From contig NC_073745.1 of assembly GCF_029784135.1 (NCBI RefSeq), forward strand, positions 280,337,803 through 280,401,802: a DNA stretch of 64,000 nt. Reading direction: 5' to 3'. Below are positions 47,541 to 57,576 of this stretch, one piece after another. Both the position numbers and the translations under genes were made by a program. This DNA is from Toxorhynchites rutilus septentrionalis. Its lineage: Eukaryota; Arthropoda; Insecta; Diptera; Culicidae. The notes below the pieces were generated by a model. The model searched no databases, had not been told where the DNA came from, and saw only the letters and a list, made by a program, of their open reading frames with translations. The stretch's first letter is position 1. Each line of letters begins with the position of its first letter.

Positions 47541-48734
47541 TGTGTTCAATTGAAATAAAAAGATAAAATGCATTTGAGTGATAAACCATTCTACAAATTT
47601 AATAAATTTGGAACCGGTCCGGGTGAAATTATATGCATTGTATTAGAATAATTGATTCCTTATACGACTTTTCGCTTTGCGGCCCACGTCAACTTTGCGG
47701 TTATATCATAGATATAACCCACCCATTTTTTATCTTTTATTTTTTACAATCTCTTACACGTTTCTTTTTTTTTCTATAAAATATCTATATTTGCTTCACA
47801 GTTTGATATGTATTGTATATGCCCAAGTCTTCCACCTGTGATGCTAACAACCTTGAGCTACTTTCACTCATCGTCGCTGGCGAAGCGTTCGTCACTAAGA
47901 ATCTCCTTCATGTAGGCAATATTTTATATGTTTTATATATTCGATAGCTATGATGATTTTAATGCAATGCCCAATGTAACTAAATCAAAGAATATTTTTT
48001 TCAAGGTAGATCTTCAAGTGGGAGCATTTGCTATAAATTTGCGGAGCACCATTTGAAAACCCCTGCTCTAGACAAATAAAATAACGGTATTGTAAATTAA
48101 ATCATAGAAGAGGTTAAATACCGCAAAACAAATCCGAAGCAGGTGAGTAACGCCACTTAGATCATCTTCGTAACGTAACGTACCTAGTAACGTAATTTAT
48201 TGGAAGCTATAATTAAAATCATCATACCTATCGAATATCTCAAAACATTGCCTACATGAAGGATATTCTTGGTGACGAACGCTTCGCCATCGACGATGAG
48301 TAAAAGTAGCTCAAGGTTGTTAGCATCACAGGTGGAAGACTTGGGCATATACAATACATTTTAATTTCAAACTGTGAAGCAAATTTAGATATTTTATAGA
48401 AAAATAAAGAAAAATGTAAGATATTATAAGATATAAAAGATAAAAAAAATGTAAGAGTTAAAAATGATTTTATAGAAAATATGTAATGGTCAATGATTCA
48501 CAAGAAGGAGTATTACTCTCTGAATTGATCTGCATATTATCCAATGAATTCTTAAATCTTATCTCATATTGTTTATCTGTTGCCGTGAAATTATTAAAAT
48601 GTTTGATTATGATATGGTTACCAGTTTTGAGCGCGGAAGATGAATCATTTCGAGAAATAGGCGTAAAGTTATTAATTTCTGCAATACATGGCGATTACTT
48701 AATACTTACGACTGTCATTAAGTTACGACGACGG

Positions 48735-50395
48735 TCACGTTTTTATGAAATAAAGTTAACGTTAATAACTATTTTTGCCGCGAACGGATTTTGGCGATTT
48801 ACATACTAAACGAATTGGAAATTCCCTAAGATTTATTTAGTATGCTATACATTAAAATCCCTTGGTTTGTAAATGGTTAAAATTAATGAAAACTTTAAGC
48901 ATTTCCATTTTCCCATACATTTGTTCTGTCCATTTGTGTGCTTTCCCGAACAGAACTGTCAATAACGAGCAACTTATCGACGACCAACGGAGGGGAAATC
49001 GTAGGATTTAAAGTCTCCGTGAACAAAGGAAAAGAATAAGAATGAAGGGGAATACCTGCCTAGAGTATAAACAGTGGATCTCGCTGAGGCAAATTTTCAT
49101 TCGGCATCGGACTGTTGAGCAATCCAGTTCACTTTGCTTTCGCTGCGCTTCGATCTATGATTGGACCCCACCAGTGGCAATTCAACTTGGATATCGTCGT
49201 GTGGTTTTTCCAGTTCGTTTTTCGCGTTATTCGTATCGTGTGTTTTCTTTCCGCGTCAAAAATTGGATGCTTCGCATAAAGTACAAGCTGTGTGGCTTAA
49301 TTCAGTCTTTTTCCAAGCAGTTACCATTGTTTGTTTTCCGTCATCATAAGGGCTTCGTTGGTGCTTTTGACATTGCATGAATGCATTAAACTGACGTTAT
49401 GACGAAGCAGGCGTTAAGGTTGTGCGCCAAAAAATCATTTGAGGAATACTAAGCATCTTGAATGTCGTACTGGAATGTTATAAGTTATTTGGGTTCGCGT
49501 GCCAGTCGCAACACTGCCTTCAACTAGGATTGCATTTAAGCTAATATTGATCATAATGAAGCAGTGCTACTGTTTTCGATGTTGTTGATATTACAAAAAG
49601 AGTTTATTTCGCTTGTTTAGTCACCAAGAGAGTAAATGTCGTACTGGAATTTTGTATGTGATTAGGTTTCGCTTGCCAGTAGCAAAACTTCCTCCACTAA
49701 GGGTGATAGCTGCGCTTCTCTCGAGCATGAGAAAGTAATGCAACTTTTTTCGAGGCCAGTAATATTAACAGAAGCGTTTCTTTTGAGAATTGCGCACTAT
49801 GATGAGAAGTGTTTATATTCCTAGTAGTTTCAAGCCACCAATGTATGGCTCTGTATGCATGCTATGGCGAACGCTTGTTTGGCGCTTGGTTTACGTTGTA
49901 CGAACGATGCGTAGAGGTGCCATTCCTTTGAGACAATACTGAAAAACATGTAGCATGATATTAGATACTTGCAAGTGTTATCATTGTTGTTTCCATGCGG
50001 TGCCAACAATATATTGATGTAGTTATGAGATGTGGAATAATGGTGCTGATGCAACATGTATTCAATCGACTGTAGCCGAGTCTATGTCAAATGCGAAAAA
50101 GGCCAACGGAATAACGTTCGAGGTAAATTTTCAATGCATTGACATGAAATAAATTGCGACATACGATCAGCTAGTGTATTGTTTTGCGAGGGCAAGAATG
50201 AATCATCAATCAATCATCGTCAACTGATTCTACAATGAAAAAACTATTTCAGAGATTATTCTACTAAACAGTTGTTTCTAAAATTTCACAGCATTATAGA
50301 TTAACATCCGAAGGTATAAACAAGCGACTTCTATAAAATAAAAGTCACAGGAGGGTTGTGTCCGAGACACGACCGCATAGTTGACGTAGGATTCC
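48735..50395 (+). repeat. Composite repeat: R-block copy 2 and long repeat unit ending near the minus hairpin module
   Basis: R-block copy 2 (48745-49060) matches 42465-42720 and 56100-56440. From about 49380 to 50335 runs a long repeat (AATGTCGTACTGGAATTTTG, AACTTCCTCCACTAAGG, AACGCTTGTTTGGCGCTTGG, ACAAGCGACTT). It recurs in direct orientation at 57240-57520 and inverted at 55290-55880. The 112-codon frame at 49042-49380 lies in repeat sequence and is not called. Confidence 0.6.
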
Positions 50396-51408
50396 GTTAG
50401 GCTATCTGTTGATTTCAGATATGTTTGAAGAATTACATCGTTAAACTCTTTGATAATGATTTTGCTTTTAATGTCTCTGTTAGGGAACACATTGTGGTAG
50501 GAACAAAAGTTTCCTCTACTAGTGATTACCGATAATCGTTCGATTAATCGATTAATCGAATACTTTCTACAGAAATCGATTATTAATCGAATGAATACTG
50601 CGCAACCAATAATCGAAGCGAACGAATAATTTTCGTCGATTAATCGATCCAGAGAAAAAAACCTACGGCCGCTGCAGTTCCATCCTGAACTTCAATTATT
50701 ATCTTTGACGCTCCCCTGAACTCGTCGAGGAAGCTCAATGCCGTCAACGCGAATTAAGCTTCGTTTACGAGTTTAGCGTAAAAGATAATAATTGATTATC
50801 AGGCGGAATGAACACTTTTTTGATTCTAGATGGCTTTCTAGCAAATGAGAAATATTAGTCTAACTAATTATTCCTCTCAGTGTGACGATTAATCGATTAA
50901 TCGATTATTTGGGGCGATTAATCGTATCGAATATCAAACTGCTGAAAAGCATTCGATTAGCTGATGAACGATTAATTTCATAAATCGGAGATCACTACCC
51001 CCTACCTTCATGTATTTTCAATGTCGATTTCCCCCAGGCAGTTTGGTTTTGATGTCTCTGTTAGGGACCCGCCGCATGTAACGTCAATTTCGATCAATCA
51101 GAAGTGGGTATTTCCGTTAGGATAGGGGCTGAGATTTTTCAATTGTTCGATAGTTAGTTTCATGACATATATTATTTTCTTCAAAACAAAAAATTGTTAT
51201 GGAGTGCCGAAATCTATTGACGCAAAGATTTCATCAATCCATCAAGAAATGACTGAGCAATGAGCGTTTGAAATTGGACACTTTTCACGATGTGCTCGAT
51301 TTTCGATTTTCAATTTGTACCCCAATATGTTCCCGAAAGACGTAATCCTACGTCAAAAAGACGGGTGTGTAATGTTGGGAACATAACCGGAGAGACGTAG
51401 GAATACAC
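50349..51408 (-). repeat. Palindrome/hairpin-family element, minus orientation
   Basis: Read on the minus strand it starts with GACGTAGGATTACGTCTTTC (51359 down) and continues GGGAACATATTGGGGTACAA. It ends at 50349 with TCCTACGTCAACTATGCGG and the stem TCGTGTC/GACACAA. It matches 60370-61200 over most of its length. A preceding end module (51408-51360) is joined head to tail. It is interrupted by a hAT-like MITE at 50520-50997. Confidence 0.7.
50520..50997. mobile_element. hAT-like MITE with CGATTAATCG-rich interior
   Basis: The ends are TAGTGATTACCGATAATCG and, in complement, TAGTGATCTCCGATTTATG. The flanks TCCTCTAC (50512-50519) and CCCCCTAC (50998-51005) agree at six of eight positions, consistent with an aged 8-bp duplication. 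The homologous element at 60.7 kb lacks the insert and shows a single GTAGGGAA-like site in complement. The interior is full of ATTAATCGATTAATCGATTA palindromes. Confidence 0.75.
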
Positions 51409-51654
51409 CAAGTGGTGTCCATTATTCGAATATCATGGAGCACAGATCCCAGAATGGCCAACTTTTCATGTAAAGAATTACAGAAAAAAATCACTCAGCA
51501 AACACTCAAACGTTTAGATTCAAATACGAAAAAATCAAAATTTTTCGTGCAAATGTCGTGCGGTGCAAATGTTGCAGGGGTTATTGTTCATCCGGCAACG
51601 GCAACGAACACATTTACCGTCTGGTCTGGTTTACCGTGATATGAATGGGCTTTG

Positions 51655-52075
51655 CACTCCTCGTGAATAACTGTGTTTTACTAGTTAAGTCCTTCATTTG
51701 ATACCCATATTGATGGGGTTTAGAGAAAATATGTAATCCGCCATTTTGTGGTGGCGGCCATTTTGGATTTGTATTTTTCATAAATAACTCGACTAGTCAA
51801 TCCCTTCCATTTGATACCCATATTGATGGGGCTTTGAGAAAATATGTAATCCGCCATTTTGTAGCGGTCGCCATCTTGGATTTTCAAGATCATGAAATAT
51901 GCAGTTTTATAATGACTGCAGGGATAAAGGTGTGTTCCTAATTCCAGATCAATCGGTCAACAGGAAAGGGGTCAAATTTCAATTTATGTGGTACAGCGCC
52001 ATAGACAAACATGTTACATACAAACATACAAATATGTCACAGCTAAATAAAACCATTTAAAAACTCCAGCATTCT
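51655..52075 (-). repeat. Partial inverted copy of the fold-back arm
   Basis: Two units with ATTTGATACCCATATTGATG, TAATCCGCCATTTTGTG and GGCGGCCATTTTGGATTTG are followed by the subterminal block CAATCGGTCAACAGGAA and ACAAACATACAAATATGTC. They match 12240-12960 and, inverted, 11067-11700. The CTCGATTATCCGG ends are absent. Confidence 0.65.
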
Positions 52076-52152
52076 ATCAAATCGAGCGCGATTAGCCACT
52101 CATTCACCCGGCGCGATGCTTCCATCGCTTTTAACACACTTCGATAGGCTCT

Positions 52153-52214
52153 TCTTTCTTTCTTTCTTTCTTTGTTTTTAAGAGGCTTTAAACTTTGCAG
52201 TTCATTCGCCTCTA
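52153..52214 (-). mobile_element. 62-bp retroposed tail with 12-bp target duplication
   Basis: On the minus strand AGAGGCGAATGAACTGCAAA then GTTTAAAGCCTCTTAAAAAC is followed by a (GAAA)n tail. TCGATAGGCTCT is duplicated exactly at 52141-52152 and 52215-52226. The tail and duplication indicate target-primed retroposition of the extreme 3' end of a LINE or SINE. Confidence 0.8.
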
Positions 52215-53340
52215 TCGATAGGCTCTCCTGCTCCACATCCCATTGAAACTCCTGTCACTCACTCTTGCGGTATCGCACCGCATACATCCACGGCAAATGC
52301 AGCAATCTCTTATGCTGAAAATCAATTTCAAGATAGCGTCTTTCCTGCTTGGCGTACGATGATAGAATGTGGCCAAGCCCCACCATCGCTCACTTTATAT
52401 AGCCATATAGTTAACGTTGTAGCGACCGCCTATATTTGTTTATAATCTCTTTTTTGTCTCCCTCCTTTGCCTTGTCCATACGGTTCGCCCGTACCCGTGG
52501 TACCCGTGGAAAAATGTCGGCAGTGAGAATTGAACTCGTGACCTTTAGCGTAAGAAGTGTGAATGTTACCACTGCGAAATTTATTTTCGTTTTTTTTATA
52601 TTCAAATTTTAAGAATTTATGTGAGTATTTAAATTAATAATTATTGCAACACAAATTCAAAATAATGTTCAAAAAGCCGCAATTTTGTGCAATTTTTCGA
52701 GATTTGAAAAACTGCTACGCTACGTGTTTGAGAATACATTTTCACGTATTCCAGCCACATTTCAGCGGAATCGGCCATATATTTCCAGATATAAATATTT
52801 AAAACTTAAAAACGCTTAAAAATTATAGACATTACGATTCTCTAATCCGTGAATGGTAAAAGAAAATATGGAAGCATCGGAAACATGGAGAAATCCCCAT
52901 ACATTTCTTCTGCACAATTGTGTGTTTACCTACCCATGCTGTCCATGAGGTTCTACTTATGCATTTGTCAGTTACAATATTTATATGTTACTCAAATGTA
53001 GCGTTCGTTCTATGAGCACAATGGATAGAGGAAATATTGCAACCTAAGCTCCTACCGTTGAAGACTCATTTAATATAAAAGCAACGATTCACGATTTCTA
53101 CCACATAGTATTGCTCTAGCCAGCGCTCAGTGAACGGATTTTATCAATGGTTTCTCCTAATGAATTTATTTTCTACATTTCAAATTTATATCATTGCGGA
53201 TAAGTAACGTAAGTCATTGATTGCAAGGGCGAATAAATGACTAAGCGTCCGCTATGCAATTTTATTTTTTTTTTGAATTTTGCCTTTAAAGATTATAGAT
53301 TTGTATCTGACATAGTTTCAACTAAAAAGTATCCACTTAC

Positions 53341-54192
53341 CTTTGATAACAATGTCCGGTGGCTTTCCGGCTCGTCCAAGTAGCTGCGAGGATCCGGCCA
53401 GGCCGCCAACCGATGAGGAATTCACCGTTGCAACCGATCCCGATCCATCCAGTGCGGTAAGCGTGGTTTGATTTTGCAGCAGTTTCTCTGCTAGCAGTGT
53501 ATTGGTGGCGAGCTGCTGAAACCGATTCTGTTGCTGCTGTAGCAGCTCTTGAGCTTGCGCAAGGAACAACTGTTCCTGCAGCTGATTCTCGGCACTTCCT
53601 GTGCCACCGTTCTGAGCGAGCATGTTGGCTCCATTGGCAAGCACGAGGGCACCGCTAGGGCCCTCGCCGAGTCCAACATCGCAAGCCAGTGCATTGAGCT
53701 GGGAATTTGCCACAGCGACTGCTGCGGCCGACGACAGAATTTGCGAGCAGCTCTGCAGGAAGATTTGCCCGCTAGTTTCCTCGTCGAGGTGCAAGTCATT
53801 ATTGTTTTCCTCCTAAAAAGAAGAGAAATATTTACAACAAATCCGAAAATTCTTGTATGTAACGCAAAATTACAACTTTAATCTCCGTCGCTGGAAAATC
53901 CTGGAAAAATTGCTCTAGCTCGAATGTATTCTCCGTCAGCTGCCGCAGCAGCTCGTCCGAATCGTTGCAGAGCGTTTCTTCCAGATTGTTCAAATCACAG
54001 CCGTTGCCACCGATGTCTGACTGCTGATTGACTCCATTATTATGGTCCTTCAAAGATAGATAAGCATACCAATTAGTATATCACCCGGCAGCGCAAATGA
54101 CAAATTTGATCAACCTGAAGACAGGCTTGGAGATCAACCATACGTCCATCGTTGTCCGGGGACCACAGCAACTCGTCATCGATGAATGGCAT
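53341..54192 (-). CDS. Eip74EF: E74A (ecdysone-induced ETS factor) N-terminal exons, partial
   Basis: E74A is an ecdysone early-response transcription factor of the ETS family; in mosquitoes it acts in metamorphosis and vitellogenesis (family knowledge). Coding exons on the minus strand are 54192-54115 (26 codons from MPFIDDELLWSPDNDGR), 54047-53874 (58 codons) and 53812-53341. They give 241 residues plus one base. The start closely matches Drosophila E74A (MPFIDDALLWCPDNDGR), as does DSDELLRQLTEN..ATEIKV|EENNND across the second junction. Donors are CAG|GTTGAT, GTT|GTAATT and AAAG|GTAAGT; acceptors are TTTGAAG| and CTTTTTAG|. Introns are 67 and 61 bp. Acidic, Ala/Ser-rich and Gln-rich (near 53520-53545) stretches fit an activation region. 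The ETS domain exons are not in this window; exon 3 ends in phase 1. Confidence 0.9.
53813..53873 (-). other. E74A intron 2 (61 bp)
   Basis: GTAATTTTGCG at the 5' side and a pyrimidine tract CTTCTTTTTAG at the 3' side. Phase 0 is kept. The alternative donor three bases upstream (AAA|GTTGTA) would drop the Val of EIKV, and Drosophila has KVEN here, so the later donor is preferred. Confidence 0.75.
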
Positions 54193-55200
54193 CGCCCCGA
54201 TGGCAGAGCCACCTCGTAAACTTGCTAACGCCAGCGTAGAAACGTTCTTCTGATCAAAATTTTCTTATTTGCTGTCCGTTGTACACTGAGCCCTCGATCC
54301 AATGTAAATTCGGTTTCGCGAACCCTAGCTTCCCCGAGTCCTAGCGAATACACTTTCGGTGTTTAGAATCGTATGGTATAAATTGGTTAGTCTAAGCTTT
54401 ACTATAAAATTCTCCTTGCGTTCGCAAACGCTATACGTTATGTTACCAAGTATATCGGGGTTGGAATCTACGCTATATTTTATAGCGCTCTTGCTCAGCT
54501 ATTCCATAAAAGTGATCCCGACCAGTACACGGTTGTAAAAATACGAAATATTTTGAACACATCAAGTTTGCACAAATTCAATAGCTTTCAGATTTCCTTC
54601 TATACATGTAATTTTATAGGCACTTCTTATTCCTGTTTGGTTTACTTAATTTTGAACTGCTTTGGCCGAAACGTAAAAAATGAACACGGACGGTATGCTT
54701 ACTGTCTAACCCATTGGTAATCTCTGTTCTAGCCTTAACTATCACAGTGGTTTCTACGCGAGCAATGAATCTTGTCCCGAATGGTAATCTAGCGGTTCCC
54801 GGCCATCGTATTGCTTGCAGTGGTATCCCCCCGGGTGGAACTGAAAATTCTCCTCTTGGTTCGGTGGTTACCGGTGAGTGATCTTGCGAGACGAACACAC
54901 TTTACTATTATTCGAAAATGTCCTTGCTGCTGAATCGGTGGGCTTAGGATCCACAACATTTTTGTCCCAACAGGGTGACAACAGGCGGCGAGGTTTGTGA
55001 ACGGGAAAAAGGCCGTTGGCTGTTGGTTGGTGTTTTTCGGGCAGGTCCGAGTAGCGTGTGCGTTGGCAGAAAGTCTGCTTCAACGGAAACGGTGTATTTT
55101 CTGGTGACAAGGTTATGGTTAATGTTTCTGAAAAAAGAAAAAGAAAGTTCGGTGTAAGTTTGCATGGCGTACATATAAAACATTGTTATGCAGTGATGGT
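54193..55200 (-). promoter_or_regulatory. Probable E74A 5' leader/promoter region
   Basis: This is the DNA immediately upstream of the E74A start codon on the minus strand. It is largely free of repeats up to about 55200, unlike the DNA beyond. It holds several short open frames with upstream ATGs, including one of 94 codons (54898-54614). Drosophila E74A has a very long 5' leader with many small upstream frames (known), so a similar leader here is plausible. I found no clear TATA box or ecdysone receptor site, and the transcription start is not located. Confidence 0.4.
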
Positions 55201-55235
55201 ATTGACAATTTAATTGCTGAAATCTAATAAATTAT

Positions 55236-55880
55236 AGGAGTTTGTGTCCAAGACACGACCACATTGTTGACGTAAAACTACGCTGTTATTTTATATATGT
55301 CGCTTGTTTATAACTTCGGGTTTATTTTATAATACTGTGAAATTTTAGAAATAACTGTTTAGTAGAACGGTTTGATCGCCCTGAAATGTTTTTTTTTATT
55401 GTAGAACCAAATGTCGATAATTGATTTATGATTCATTATCGCCCTCGCAGAACAGTACACTAACCCTATCGTATGTCGCAATTTGTTTCATATCAATTCC
55501 GGTGGCCTTTTTCACAATTGATATAGACTCGGCTACAGTCGATTATATACTTGTTGCACCAGCACCATTATGCCACATCTTATAACTATGTGTTATTTAG
55601 TGTTGCCTCAGTAGGATCGCACCTCTAGGCTTCGTTTGCAAAACGTAAATCAAGCGCCAAACAAGCCTTTGTCAAAGCATGCATACAGAGCCATACATTG
55701 GTAGATCAAAGCTACTAGAAATATAAACACTTTTCATACTTTTGCGCTACTCTCAAAAGAAACGCTTCTGTTAATATTACTGGCCTCGAAAAAAGTTGCA
55801 TTACTTTCTCATGCTCAAGATAAGCGTAACCTCTATCCTTAGTGGAGAAAATTTAGCTACTGACACGACATTTACTTTCT
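55236..55880 (-). repeat. Hairpin-family end module and long repeat, inverted copy
   Basis: On the plus strand GGAGTTTGTGTCCAAGACAC then GACCACATTGTTGACGTA is an end module in minus orientation. It is followed by the reverse complement of the long repeat of 49.7-50.34 kb (ATGTCGCTTGTTTATAACTT, ATCGTATGTCGCAATTTGTT, AAATCAAGCGCCAAACAAGC, GAAACGCTTCTGTTAATATT). Confidence 0.65.
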
Positions 55881-55977
55881 TGGTGACTAAATAAATTAAA
55901 TAATCTCCTTATGTTAATCTCAACAACCTCGATACAAATGGGGTTTCAGCGTAGCACTTTTTTACGTACGGGTATGA

Positions 55978-56885
55978 AGCACGCACGTACACACACAAAT
56001 ATCTATATATCGATGGCTTGAAGCATCTAAATATACACACATATAGTCCTGTGTCAAAATCCCGTCTGTGCCTCTAGGCTCATACCCATCAACTTTTATG
56101 AAATAAAGTTAACGTTAATTACAATTTTTGCTGCGAACGAATTTTAACGATTTGCATACCAATCGAATCGGAATTTTCTAAGATTTGTTTGATATGCTAT
56201 ACATTACTATCTGTATATGGTTTAAATTGATGAAAATTTGAAGCAATCTCATTTCCCCATACATTTGTTCTATCCATTTGTGTGCTTTCCCGAACAGAGC
56301 TGTCAATAACGAGCAACTTATCGACGAGCAACGAAGGGGACCGGAGACGAATGAATCATTAGATTTAAAGTTTCCGTGAACAAAGGAAAAGAAGAAGAAT
56401 GAAGGGGAATATTTGCCAAGATTATAAACAGTGGATCTCACTGAGGCAAAAGTTCATTCTTCATGAGGACACCGACTGGACAACACCGTTGATGGGCGAG
56501 CTGAACATCGCTTGTTCTTCCGTGTTTTGCGTCATCACATGTCTTCGTTTCGGATTGAGCTGTGGACGCGAACAAATTACTCACTCGCTGATGTCTCTGG
56601 AATTGCAATCATTGCATCAAACTGACGCCAGGTGCTGAGCTACACAATTGTGTGGGGAATCATCAAGCTAGGATAATGTCAGCTCACCAAGAAAATAAAT
56701 GTTCTGGAATTTTGTCAGTGATTTGGTGTCGCATGTCGCATTCTCTCCACAAAGCTAATCTAGAACTAATCTAATTAACAGAAAGGACTTCTGTTGAGAA
56801 GAGCGCAAAACGGAGATAAGTGTGTGTATATTTAGTTGCTTCAAGCCATCGATATATGAATATTTGTGTGTGTGTAATTGCGTGC
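55978..56885. repeat. R-block copy 3 flanked by an inverted repeat
   Basis: 55980-56048 (ACACACAAATATCTATATAT, CGATGGCTTGAAGCATCTAA) is inverted at 56815-56885. Between them is the shared GTCCTGTGTCAAAATCCCGT segment (compare 36789) and R-block copy 3 (56100-56440). Next come AATGAAGGGGAATATTTGCC and AAACAGTGGATCTCACTGAG, as also at 49040, and then GGACACCGACTGGACAACAC. Open frames there are short and not recognised. Confidence 0.55.
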
Positions 56886-57239
56886 ATTTGGTGTTGCAAA
56901 TTATGCAGTCGCAATGATAATAAACATATAAACATGGAGGGGGGAAAGCGGGAGGGAAATATTTACGCTTGGGGATTAGAAATGAATCTCAGCTGAGGCA
57001 AATATTCAACCATTTTCCAAGCAATTAACATTGTTTGTTCTCTGTCATAGATTCATTGAATTGACGTTATGGTGAAGCAGGCGTTATGGTTGTGTACTAA
57101 AAAATTATTTGGGGAATACCAAGTTATTCAATAAGTTATTAATTTATTTGAGCTCGCCAGTCACAAAACTGCCTTCAACTAGGATTGCATTTGCGCTAAT
57201 CTTGAACATGATGGAAGTGTTACTCTTTTTGAGGTTGTT

Positions 57240-57576
57240 GAGATTAACATAAAAAGATTATTTCGTTTGTTTAGTCAAATGTCGTTCTGGAATTTTGTAT
57301 GTGATTTTGTTTCGCTCGCCAGTAGCTAAACTTCCTCCACTAAGGATAACAGCATGTATTGTTCTGCGAGCACAAGAATGAATGATCAGACAATTATCGT
57401 CAAATGATTATACAATAAAAAAACATTTCAGGGCGACCAAACTGGTAGAATGGTTATTTCAAAATTTTCGTAGCATTATAAAATAATATCCGTAGTTATA
57501 AACAAGCGACTTGAATTAAACCACAGCGTAGTTCTACGTCAATAATGCGGTCGTGTCTTGAAAACAACCTCCTACA
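57240..57576 (+). repeat. Long repeat, direct copy with hairpin end module
   Basis: AATGTCGTTCTGGAATTTTG, AAACTTCCTCCACTAAGGAT and ATAAACAAGCGACTTGAATT match 49630-50340. The end module at 57525-57576 has GTAGTTCTACGTCAATAATG and the stem TCGTGTC with a degraded partner AAAACAA. Confidence 0.6.

Larger units (their letters stand above)
45843..48065. mobile_element. Non-autonomous hAT element with 8-bp target duplication
   Basis: The left end is CAGAGATTTTCAAATGGTGC and the right end in complement is CAGGGGTTTTCAAATGGTGC, followed on both sides by TCCGC. CTCTAGAC is present on both sides (45835-45842 and 48066-48073), an exact 8-bp duplication as hAT transposases make. The 2223-bp interior contains no hAT transposase. 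It is largely later insertions: an ATACCTCGCTATAC half-element at 45957, a MITE at 46095-46335, a TA element at 46350-46739, and palindrome-family copies at 46794-47540 and 47682-47730. Confidence 0.85.

Noticed and set aside
49042..49380. 112-codon frame with some resemblance between two repeat copies
   Set aside because: The counterpart at 56399-56638 diverges in frame after about 25 codons, so coding conservation is not supported.
50120..50140. Ecdysone receptor element-like TTTTCAATGCATT
   Set aside because: It fits the consensus poorly and lies inside a dispersed repeat.
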